A DNA stretch of 6,855 nt from CBDCWA01 sp046048295 (GCA_046048295.1 JBJOGJ010000213.1:1-6855); one strand, 5' to 3'; positions 1 through 6,781 are shown, numbered from the stretch's first letter. The notes: generated from the letters alone by a model not told the origin. Translations and numbers: made by a program.

Positions 1-33
1 CGAATCCTGGCGCGCCAGCCATTGCCGCTCCAT
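1..33 (-). CDS. possible 5' end of a divergent gene, cut by the window edge
   Basis: On the minus strand an ATG at position 33 opens a reading frame (MERQWLARQDS) that runs off the window. AGGA lies 8 bases upstream of the ATG, an acceptable Shine-Dalgarno position. The gene would be divergent from the flavoprotein gene, with 50 bases between the two starts. Eleven codons are too few to name a product. The alternative is that these bases are the 3' end of a plus-strand gene: frame 3 reads a short Ala/Pro/Ser-rich stretch ending at a TAA at 45-47. Neither reading can be settled from the window. Confidence 0.25.
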   Translation of the reverse strand, partial: MERQWLARQDS

Positions 34-83
34 CGGCTCCGTCCTAATCTTCCCCGGCGAGAGAAAACCAACGGGGAAGCGCC

Positions 84-1580
84 ATGCCCACCGCCAGACA
101 CATCGAAACAGACGTCGCCATCATCGGGGCGGGCGGCGCCGGCATCCCTGCCGGCATCGAGGCACTGGATGCGGGCGCACGTGCAATCGTCTTCGAGAAG
201 GCCAGTGAACCCGGCGGGGCCGCGATCATATCCGGTGGCGGCTGCCTGATCGTCGGCACTCCGTTGCAGGAGGCGCACGGAATAGAGGACAACCCGGATC
301 TCGCATTTTCCGACTGGGTGAAGTGGGGCGGTCCTACCGTCGATCGTGATTGGGCACGCACCTACATCGAGCATTCCCTGCACGACCTCTACCACTGGGC
401 CGAACGCAACGGCGTCACCTGGGTCGACATGAAGCCGCAGGAGGGCAACTCTGTCACGCGATGGACGCGCGCCAAACAATCGGGGCTCGGATTGATGACC
501 ACGCTCATCACCTCGTTCCGCGCCAAGGGTGGCGAGATCGAAGCCGGTGTCGAGATCGGCGAATTCAAGATCGAAGGAGGCCGCGTGACGGGCATGCTGG
601 GAAAGGATGCCGAGACCGGAGCGACCGTCGACGTTACGGCACGTGCTGTAGTAGTGGCGACCGGCGGCTTCAACTCCAACCTCGACATGATCCTCGAGGT
701 AAGACCGGACCTGAGGGGCGAGCGGATCATGGAGGGCTCGGGGCGCGGCTCCACGGGCACCGGACACAGGCTGATCGAAGCGGCGGGCGGCACCTTCGCG
801 CACATGGAGAACATCTGGTTCTACGCCTACGCGACGCCGGACTATCTCGACCCGGCTGGAAGGCGCGGGCTCGTCTTCCGCCAGGCACCCGGCTACGTTT
901 GGGTCAACCAGCAGGGCAGGCGATTCCACAACGAGGCATTGTCAGGCGGCGCATCAGCGAGCCCGGCACTCATGGCGCAGAAACCGCGTCATGCCTGGGC
1001 GATCCTCGACCGCGTTATGGCGGCAAGAATGGAGATTGCGGATCCCTACTATCGCGATGGCGACAAGGTCGCCCGACCAAAGGTCGAGGAACTTCTGGCG
1101 AATTCGCCGTTCATCAGGAGGGCCGAGACGCTCGAGGAACTGGCAAGAGAAATCGATGTTGATGCGCCAACGTTCCTCGCCACCATGGAGCGCTACAATG
1201 AGGCCTGCCGGCAGAAGCTGGACAAGGAACCAGAGTTCGGCAAACCGCTCAAGTCCTCGAAGCCGTTCGATCAGCCGCCCTTTTACGCAATGCAGATGTT
1301 CCCACTGGCCCGCAAGAACTTCGGCGGCGTGAAGACGGACATGCAGTGCCGGGCGCTCGACTCCTCGGGTAAGCCGATCCCCGGGCTATATGCGGCGGGC
1401 GAGCTTTGCGGCATGGCGGGCGGCCACATCAACGGCGCAGCAGGACTCGAGGGCACGATGCTCGGACCATCCATCTTCTCGGGTCGTGTCGCGGGTGGCT
1501 GGGCCGCAAAAGAAGCCGGCTTCGGAGCCGGCTTCTTGGGAAAGGCAAATGTGGGCAGCGGGAACCGAGCCGGGCGCTGA
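84..1580 (+). CDS. FAD-dependent oxidoreductase, FAD_binding_2 (fumarate reductase/3-ketosteroid dehydrogenase-like) family
   Basis: This is a 498-residue cytoplasmic flavoprotein of the family that holds soluble fumarate reductases, 3-ketosteroid dehydrogenases and tricarballylate dehydrogenase. The N-terminus has the dinucleotide-binding fold: G15-A-G-G-A-G20, then E38 ending the second strand (VFEK) to bind the ribose of FAD. A second FAD contact is the VVVATGGF stretch at 189-196. The C-terminal FAD segment is PIPGLYAAGE (about 431-440) followed by the glycine-rich GGHINGAAGLEG. The middle, about residues 240-400, is the substrate-capping domain. No signal peptide or membrane segment is present. 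The start is supported by GGGGAAG at 73-79. Aligned by eye with flavocytochrome c fumarate reductase, the catalytic arginine falls on glycine (RFHNEALSGG, 280-289) and the paired histidines on R410-K411, so fumarate is an unlikely substrate. The true substrate is unknown. The last 20 or so residues are Gly/Ala-rich and carry the hairpin that probably ends the convergent operon. The stop lies 15 bases from that of the facing gene. Confidence 0.93.
   Translation: MPTARHIETDVAIIGAGGAGIPAGIEALDAGARAIVFEKASEPGGAAIISGGGCLIVGTPLQEAHGIEDNPDLAFSDWVKWGGPTVDRDWARTYIEHSLHDLYHWAERNGVTWVDMKPQEGNSVTRWTRAKQSGLGLMTTLITSFRAKGGEIEAGVEIGEFKIEGGRVTGMLGKDAETGATVDVTARAVVVATGGFNSNLDMILEVRPDLRGERIMEGSGRGSTGTGHRLIEAAGGTFAHMENIWFYAYATPDYLDPAGRRGLVFRQAPGYVWVNQQGRRFHNEALSGGASASPALMAQKPRHAWAILDRVMAARMEIADPYYRDGDKVARPKVEELLANSPFIRRAETLEELAREIDVDAPTFLATMERYNEACRQKLDKEPEFGKPLKSSKPFDQPPFYAMQMFPLARKNFGGVKTDMQCRALDSSGKPIPGLYAAGELCGMAGGHINGAAGLEGTMLGPSIFSGRVAGGWAAKEAGFGAGFLGKANVGSGNRAGR
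1510..1537 (-). terminator. probable intrinsic terminator for the minus-strand pair, inside the flavoprotein 3' coding end
   Basis: A perfect 11-base inverted repeat (AAGAAGCCGGC, loop of 6, GCCGGCTTCTT) lies about 60 bases beyond the minus-strand stop at 1596. Read on the minus strand the stem runs straight into TTCTTTTGC, a short U-rich tail. On the plus strand the stem is followed by GGG and has no U tract. It therefore fits a terminator for the minus-strand genes, although it is translated as part of the C-terminal tail of the plus-strand flavoprotein. The U tract is short, so efficiency is uncertain. Confidence 0.6.
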
Positions 1581-1595
1581 CATCTTTTCCCACAG

Positions 1596-2792
1596 CTATT
1601 TGCAGAACGACGGCCTGCGATAGTACTCGGGATCGAAGGCGGTCATCTCAAGCTCCGCGGGTCCGCACTTCTTGTCCTTGTCCGTTCCTTTCGGGCCGTA
1701 CTTCGCGTGGAGATCCACAAGCTTGACGGCTGTGGACTTGCCGGCAACACCTGCTTCGGCCTCCTTGGCCTTATCGAAAGTGCTCTTGAAGCCGTTGGCG
1801 CTGTTTTTAAGGAATGCCTTGTTGATGAGACGCTGCACACGCTGAGCGTAAGGAAAATAGAGATCGCCGTTGCGGTAGATTTTATTAAAGTCCTTGGCGT
1901 CGGCGAGCGTGCAAATCTCCTTCTTCAGATCCTGGATGAGGGCGGGATCAAGACCGCTCGCCCACTGGTCTGTCACCTCTTCGAGATCGACCTCTCCCCT
2001 ATAAATGCCGGTCTGTGGCTTGGCGATTTCACGCTTGGTCTTGGATCCGATGGCGCCGGTTTCCGACTCGCTATCCTTGGTCGCCACAAGCTTCCTTGGA
2101 TCATTCGCGCCAACCTGAACGCCCACCTCCACACCTGATGCCGTATCGAATGTATAGCTCTCGTTGATAAGATTTCTGGCGCCTTTTAACACAGCCCACT
2201 TTTCGAGCACGGCGCATTCGAAACAATCGGGATTTGACAGCGAGCTGTACAAGCCAACCTTTGCTTTGAACTGCGTCTGCATATCCACGAGTTGTTCGCG
2301 CGCCGAATCGCGATTGAGTTCCTGAACCTTCTTGTTGTCCTTCGGGCCGAAGCTGTCGACTGGCAGCGTACCGGTGCTTGGGTGCAGGCCGGCGATCGCT
2401 ATGTCGAGGTTTTCCCTGATCGCCTTGAAGGGAGCGAGTGCCCTGTAGAAATGGTACTGGTCATTAAGTGTCTTTTGTGTGCAAACGCCAGTGACTTGGG
2501 GAGGTTGGCGATTGGAAACGATGCGTGCCTCTTCCACCGTCTTGCAAGCGACGATCTGGTCCTGCTTCTCGGTCCCATCCGCACACTTGGAGAAGGCCGT
2601 AAAACAATAGTATTCGATCTGGTCCTTCAGCTCCGGCGCAGCGATCGTCAGATCTTTGTCAGTCGCCTTGCAGGATTGAGCGAGTGCCGTGACAGGTGAA
2701 AAGAGAAGTGCGGCCAGTCCGAGGAACACGACACCCAAGGCACCACCGGCGATGGCCTTGAATTTCATGGAGTTGTTCAGCTTCTTATCCAT
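1596..2792 (-). CDS. exported cysteine-rich protein of unknown function
   Basis: This is a 398-residue protein that I do not recognise. Its N-terminus is a clear Sec signal peptide: lysines at 3, 4, 10 and 12, a hydrophobic core at about 13-31, and a cleavage site A36-L-A38|Q39, so it should be periplasmic or secreted. The mature chain has ten cysteines (41, 63, 70, 83, 104, 190, 193, 294, 376, 397), an even number that suits disulfides. C190-F-E-C193 is a CxxC motif, and the last cysteine is the penultimate residue. The rest looks mostly helical and charged, with no further membrane segment. The start at 2792 is preferred over the internal Met9 because AGAGGA (2800-2805) sits 7 bases upstream of it. 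The gene lies 77 bases behind 2870-4342 on the same strand with no terminator between them, so cotranscription is likely. Its base composition is lower in GC than the plus-strand genes. That it is a real gene is well supported; its role is open. Confidence 0.85.
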   Translation of the reverse strand: MDKKLNNSMKFKAIAGGALGVVFLGLAALLFSPVTALAQSCKATDKDLTIAAPELKDQIEYYCFTAFSKCADGTEKQDQIVACKTVEEARIVSNRQPPQVTGVCTQKTLNDQYHFYRALAPFKAIRENLDIAIAGLHPSTGTLPVDSFGPKDNKKVQELNRDSAREQLVDMQTQFKAKVGLYSSLSNPDCFECAVLEKWAVLKGARNLINESYTFDTASGVEVGVQVGANDPRKLVATKDSESETGAIGSKTKREIAKPQTGIYRGEVDLEEVTDQWASGLDPALIQDLKKEICTLADAKDFNKIYRNGDLYFPYAQRVQRLINKAFLKNSANGFKSTFDKAKEAEAGVAGKSTAVKLVDLHAKYGPKGTDKDKKCGPAELEMTAFDPEYYRRPSFCK

Positions 2793-2869
2793 AGAAAGTT
2801 CCTCTTTTTCACCTCAGTCGTCCCAACATGCGTTCTGGCAAGTGCCCAGGAACTCGTAGTGGGCCAACT

Positions 2870-4342
2870 TCATTCACGGTTCCAATCCATGTTGCCGCAA
2901 TGCTTTCTGCGCTCCTGAGCAAATACTGCAGGCAAGAGAACGTTGAGCCGGCTCGACTTCTTCAAGTTCGCGTCAAGTTTCTCGAACATCAGAGCCTTGG
3001 CCTTTTCGGCCGCGCGCAATGCTGCCGCATGTGTCGCAGCTTCTGGTCCGTCATTCGTCGTGACATTCAAGAGCTTCTGTTGAGCGTCCTCCAAGACCTT
3101 GGCAGCTGCCACCCATGCGCGCGCCTCCGACCTGGCCTGCTTCAGCGTTTCAAACGTGAGCGTGTCCAGATCAATCGTAACGGGCTTGCCAGTGACCGTA
3201 CGTCCTTCTATGCGGCGCCCTCCGGCGCTCGTCCTCTTCACCAGAGCGCTGAGCTGATCGTAATCGGCAATGAGCAGACACTGGGCGCAGACGTCCGAAT
3301 TGTTCATTGCCCAGTTCTTGGCCAGTGTACGGCGCAATTTCAGGACATCGTTGATGCGAAAAAGAAGATCGCGTCGCGCGTCGCGGATTTCCTTATAGTT
3401 GGAGTTCCAGTCTGCCTGCGCTGGATCGGGCTCGGGGACCGCCCTCAGAAATGTATTGTAGCCGTCGCCAAGCTGGTCGAGGATCGTGCCGAGCTTCAAT
3501 TGGCCTTTGGTGCCGTATTGCAAGGAGTCCAGCCATTTCTTGCCGACAGCTGGCATGTCGCAATATTCCTTGGCCACAGCACAATACTTGGCAGGAAGCG
3601 TGGCCAGGAATTTCTGGAAGCTGTCGCGTGTCGCAAAAGAACTGGCCGGGAAACTGTTGCCGACACGATAGAGCGCCAGATCCAGTGCAGCAGCCGATTC
3701 AGAATACCACCACCCATCAATTTCAGCGTCGTAGCAAGTCATGCGCTTGAGCTGGCGCTGAACCGCTTTCGTGTACTCCACCCTCTCGCGGGAACTCTTC
3801 GAGCTTGGCCGTTCGGCTTCCCCCTCGGACGTGTTGAAGTCATCCCATCCGTTGCGCCTGCCGGATTGTTTGGTCACGTAGAGCTTGTCGCAATCCGCAG
3901 CATACTGACCTGCAGTAAGCCCATTGAACAGCCCAAGAACCTGCCTGAGAGGTAAGTTCGATTGATAGCTGCTTGCCTTGCCGGAAGCCGAGAGGAAGTC
4001 CTGGAAATCCAGCGACGCGTTCCAGCCCCACCGGCCATCCTGACGACTTCGCTTGAGGCAACCAACCCTGGTCAACCGCTTCTGCAATTCAGTGGCTTCA
4101 AGCGTATGATTGTAGGAATCGCCACGCACATTCTGGCTGGCGAGCCAGTCGGACCTCAAGTTGGCATCGTAGGCATATGCGGGGGCCAGCATGCCCATCA
4201 CGGCAAAAATCATCGCTACAAGCAACCAGACGATCGAGCTAACGATAGTTCTCGTGGTTGGGCACTCTGAAAAAAGACGCATGAACTGCCTGTACGAAAA
4301 CAAGAAATTCATCCTCACCAATGACCAAAAACTAAGCGGCAT
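2870..4342 (-). CDS. exported protein with two peptidoglycan-binding-like repeats
   Basis: This 490-residue protein has a hydrophobic signal segment at about 33-51 and a likely cleavage site at AYA57|Y58. Two repeats follow, each resembling a peptidoglycan-binding_1 domain (Lqxx L...G, then DGxW). Repeat one runs from about 86 to 151 (LQKRLTRVGC, QDGRWGW) and repeat two from about 195 to 254 (VQRQLKRMTC, EIDGWWY). Each has a cysteine just before the DG-W turn and another at its end (C95/C151 and C203/C254), which suggests one disulfide per repeat. The C-terminal half is mainly helical and holds C352-A-Q-C355. There are eight cysteines in the mature chain. The role could be anchoring to or sensing the cell wall; no catalytic domain is visible. 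The start is uncertain: Met1 (4342) gives an unusually long leader, Met11 (4312) has GAGG directly against the ATG, and Met21 (4282) gives a normal 37-residue signal peptide with a weak AGG. This is the first gene of the minus-strand pair. Confidence 0.83.
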   Translation of the reverse strand: MPLSFWSLVRMNFLFSYRQFMRLFSECPTTRTIVSSIVWLLVAMIFAVMGMLAPAYAYDANLRSDWLASQNVRGDSYNHTLEATELQKRLTRVGCLKRSRQDGRWGWNASLDFQDFLSASGKASSYQSNLPLRQVLGLFNGLTAGQYAADCDKLYVTKQSGRRNGWDDFNTSEGEAERPSSKSSRERVEYTKAVQRQLKRMTCYDAEIDGWWYSESAAALDLALYRVGNSFPASSFATRDSFQKFLATLPAKYCAVAKEYCDMPAVGKKWLDSLQYGTKGQLKLGTILDQLGDGYNTFLRAVPEPDPAQADWNSNYKEIRDARRDLLFRINDVLKLRRTLAKNWAMNNSDVCAQCLLIADYDQLSALVKRTSAGGRRIEGRTVTGKPVTIDLDTLTFETLKQARSEARAWVAAAKVLEDAQQKLLNVTTNDGPEAATHAAALRAAEKAKALMFEKLDANLKKSSRLNVLLPAVFAQERRKHCGNMDWNRE

Positions 4343-4634
4343 CTGCCCTAAACGCTAGACCATATGACAACTGACAAATTGTCCACAGGAATCTCGACAA
4401 CTCGCAGAAGCATTCGGCGATTGTCACTTTCATGTGATATTTTGGCTTCAGCGCAGGACACACCAAGCCGTAACGGCGAGTATCACATTGAATTTGTTTC
4501 GCTTAGCGCCGCAGCACCCCACGCCTGCACAGGTTGCTTTCATGCCTCCTTACGTCATGCCCCTATCCAATCCGCGGGAATTGGGCGACACTCGGTGCGG
4601 CCAATGGTCCAAATACCGTTCGAGGAACCGCCCA
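4343..4634. promoter_or_regulatory. divergent intergenic region with operator-like inverted repeats
   Basis: This spacer separates the minus-strand pair from the plus-strand cytochrome-propeller gene, so it should hold both promoters. I found no convincing -35/-10 pair on either strand. What can be seen is a perfect 8-base inverted repeat, ATGTGATA at 4432-4439 and TATCACAT at 4481-4488, a shorter TCAC-N6-GTGA dyad at 4424-4437, and the 11-base palindrome GACAAATTGTC at 4373-4383. These could bind a regulator. The frame of the downstream gene stays open back to 4434, but that stretch does not look like protein. Confidence 0.35.
4622..4626 (+). promoter_or_regulatory. Shine-Dalgarno site that fixes the start at 4635
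   Basis: GAGGA lies 8 bases before the ATG at 4635. In-frame ATGs further upstream (4434, 4542 and others) would put about 30 to 67 non-conserved-looking residues ahead of a perfectly good signal peptide, so 4635 is the start chosen. Confidence 0.7.
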
Positions 4635-6773
4635 ATGTCACGCGTCCACTCTTCATCGAGCCTGCACGCACCCGGATTAGCGCTTGCCGCCTCTCTGGCT
4701 TCGTTCGCCCCACCCGCAATAGCCCAGTCCGTCGCCATCGACCCGGACGACATCGGCGGCGTGGTGACAGGCCCTGCAGGTCCCGAGGCCGGCGTCTGGG
4801 TCATCGCCGAGACGCGGGAACTTCGCACCCGTTTCACCAGGATTGTCGTCACCGACGACCAGGGCCGCTACGTCATCCCGGATCTGCCAAAAGCCAACTA
4901 TGACGTCTGGGTGCGCGGCTACGGCTTGGTCGATTCACCCAAGGTGCGCTCCGAGCGGGGCAGAACCCTCGACCTCAAGGCGGTACAGGCACCGAGCGAG
5001 ACCGCAGCGGCAGAGTACTACCCTGCCATCTATTGGTACGCGATGCTGAAGATCCCGCCGGCGAGCGACTTCGGCGGCAAGTCCGATATCCCCGCGAAGA
5101 TCGATCTTGCCGAGTGGCTCAACGGCATGAAGAACAACGGCTGCATCGGCTGCCACCAGCTCGGCAACAAGGCCACGCGCACGATTCCCGAGGCACTCGG
5201 CAAGTTCGCCAATTCAGAGGAGGCCTGGATCCGCCGCGTGCAATCCGGTCAGGCCGGCGTGTCGATGGTAAATGCACTTGCCGGCAAGCTCGGCAGCGTC
5301 CCATTCAAGTACTTTGCCGACTGGACGGACAGGATTGCCAAGGGTGAGTTGCCGCACACCAAGCCGAAGCGCCCTGACGGCGTCGAGCGCAATATCGTCG
5401 TCACGGTGCGCGACTGGCTCAATGAGAAGCACTACCTGCACGACACGATCTCGACCGACAAACGTCATCCTACCGTCAATCCCTACGGGCTGCTCTACGG
5501 CTCCGCCGAATACTCTACGGATATCATCCCGATCCTCGACCCCGTGAAGAACACGACGTCTTCCTTCCTTGCTCCCGCGCGGGAGGGCACTGAGCCGGCA
5601 CGTGCCTCGATGGCGCTCGCAGAACCTACTCAGCCGTCACCCTACTGGGGCAACGAGGCGATCTGGAGTGCCAAGACCTCGAACCACAACCCGATGTTCG
5701 ACAAGGAAGGTCGAGTCTGGTTCGCCGCCCGCTTCCGCAACGAGGACAACCCCGACTTCTGCAAGAAGGGCTCCAGCCATCCTTCGGCAAAGCTCGCGCC
5801 ACAGTCCCGCTCGACCCGACAACTCACCTATCTCGATCCGAAGACGAAGAAGTACGTGATGGTCGACACGTGCTTCTCGACGCACCACCTGCAGTTCGGA
5901 TTCGACAAGGACGACACGCTGTGGACCAGCGGTGGGCGCACCGTCGTCGGCTGGCTCAATACGAAAAAATTCCTCGAGACGGGCGACGCCGCAGCCTCCC
6001 AGGGCTGGACAGAGCTCGTGCTCGACACGAACGGCAATGGCAAGCGTGACCAGGCGGTGGGCCCGAAAGACCCCGTCGATCCAACGAAGGACAAGGTCAT
6101 CCGCGCCGGTTGGTACGCCGTGATGCCGAGCCCTGCCGACGGCTCCATCTGGGGCTCGTACCGCTCCAACCCCGGCGCCGTCATCCGCCTCGTACCAGGA
6201 TCCAATCCACCCGAGACTGCCCTTGCCGAAATCTTCAAGGTGCCGAAACCCGGATTCGGCGTGCGCGGCGCAGACATCGACAAGCAGGGCGTGGTGTGGG
6301 TCTCGCTCGCCTCGGGGCACCTTGGCAGCTTCGACCGTCGCAAGTGCAAGGGCCCATTGAACGGTCCCAAGGCCACCGGCAACCACTGTCCCGAGGGCTG
6401 GGCATTCCACCAGTACCCGGGCCCGGGCTTCAAGGGCATCGGCGAGAACTCCGCCGAGTCGAGCTACTACTCGTGGGTCGACCAGCACAACACATTCGGT
6501 CTCGGCGAGGATGTTCCGATGTCGACCGGCAATCTCAACGATGGCCTGATCGCCCTGAAAGACGGCAAGATGATTACGCTCAGGGTGCCATATCCACTCG
6601 GCTTCTATGCCAAGGGCTTCGACGGGCGCATCGACGATCCCAATGCCGGCTGGAAGGGTCGCGGCCTATGGACGACCAGCGGCGACCGCACACCATGGCA
6701 CATGGAAGGCGGCAAGGGGACGAAGCCTCTCGTTGTTCATTTCCAGCTCCGGCCGAACCCACTCGCCAAGTGA
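4635..6773 (+). CDS. exported single-haem cytochrome c / beta-propeller protein with carboxypeptidase-regulatory-like domain
   Basis: This is a 712-residue periplasmic or secreted protein with four parts. A signal peptide ends at A28-I-A30|Q31. A carboxypeptidase-regulatory-like beta-sandwich at about 40-113 shows the typical TDDQGRYVIPDLP turn (73-85). A cytochrome c segment at about 155-245 has one haem site, C170-I-G-C-H174; M211 is the best candidate for the distal ligand. The C-terminal part, about 340-705, looks like a Vgb/streptogramin-lyase or SMP-30-type propeller, with the recurring D-x-x-G-x-(V/L/I)-W strand signature at 356-362, 424-430, 502-506 and 549-555. Four more cysteines (376, 413, 571, 585) could form two disulfides, and D464-x-N-x-N-G-x-x-D472 resembles a calcium loop. 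Similar architectures are generally annotated only as carboxypeptidase-regulatory-like proteins. The likely role is an electron-transferring dehydrogenase or sensor, with the propeller holding the substrate; the substrate is unknown. The start is set by GAGGA at 4622-4626 and the signal peptide. Confidence 0.9.
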   Translation: MSRVHSSSSLHAPGLALAASLASFAPPAIAQSVAIDPDDIGGVVTGPAGPEAGVWVIAETRELRTRFTRIVVTDDQGRYVIPDLPKANYDVWVRGYGLVDSPKVRSERGRTLDLKAVQAPSETAAAEYYPAIYWYAMLKIPPASDFGGKSDIPAKIDLAEWLNGMKNNGCIGCHQLGNKATRTIPEALGKFANSEEAWIRRVQSGQAGVSMVNALAGKLGSVPFKYFADWTDRIAKGELPHTKPKRPDGVERNIVVTVRDWLNEKHYLHDTISTDKRHPTVNPYGLLYGSAEYSTDIIPILDPVKNTTSSFLAPAREGTEPARASMALAEPTQPSPYWGNEAIWSAKTSNHNPMFDKEGRVWFAARFRNEDNPDFCKKGSSHPSAKLAPQSRSTRQLTYLDPKTKKYVMVDTCFSTHHLQFGFDKDDTLWTSGGRTVVGWLNTKKFLETGDAAASQGWTELVLDTNGNGKRDQAVGPKDPVDPTKDKVIRAGWYAVMPSPADGSIWGSYRSNPGAVIRLVPGSNPPETALAEIFKVPKPGFGVRGADIDKQGVVWVSLASGHLGSFDRRKCKGPLNGPKATGNHCPEGWAFHQYPGPGFKGIGENSAESSYYSWVDQHNTFGLGEDVPMSTGNLNDGLIALKDGKMITLRVPYPLGFYAKGFDGRIDDPNAGWKGRGLWTTSGDRTPWHMEGGKGTKPLVVHFQLRPNPLAK

Positions 6774-6781
6774 CCTGCAAC

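Noticed and set aside
7..18. Perfect 12-base palindrome CTGGCGCGCCAG near the left edge
   Set aside because: It has no loop or associated features, lies in possible coding sequence and is easily found by chance in GC-rich DNA.
350..1162. 270-codon plus-strand frame overlapping the flavoprotein gene
   Set aside because: The product is Arg/Gly/His-rich and typical of a shifted frame, while the overlapped frame has clear FAD-binding motifs before, within and after it.
2823..2845. Small hairpin between the two minus-strand genes (about 7 pairs with a bulge)
   Set aside because: No U tract follows it on the minus strand, so it is not evidence of a terminator dividing the pair.
2828..3955. 375-codon open frame on the plus strand, antisense to the peptidoglycan-binding-like gene
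   Set aside because: The minus-strand frame has a signal peptide, two recognisable repeats and a placed gene partner. The antisense product has no coherent domain and no Shine-Dalgarno site that I can see.
4434..4634. N-terminal extension of the cytochrome-propeller protein, starting at 4434
   Set aside because: It would place 67 residues without a coherent pattern before an intact signal peptide. GAGGA at 4622-4626 supports the ATG at 4635.
4364..4903. 179-codon plus-strand frame across the divergent spacer
   Set aside because: It is Arg/Ser/Pro-rich, overlaps the start of the cytochrome-propeller gene in another frame and has no recognisable motif.
5637..6488. 283-codon minus-strand open frame (and a 203-codon one at 5828-6439) opposite the cytochrome-propeller gene
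   Set aside because: Long antisense frames are expected in GC-rich coding DNA. The opposite strand encodes recognisable propeller strands throughout.
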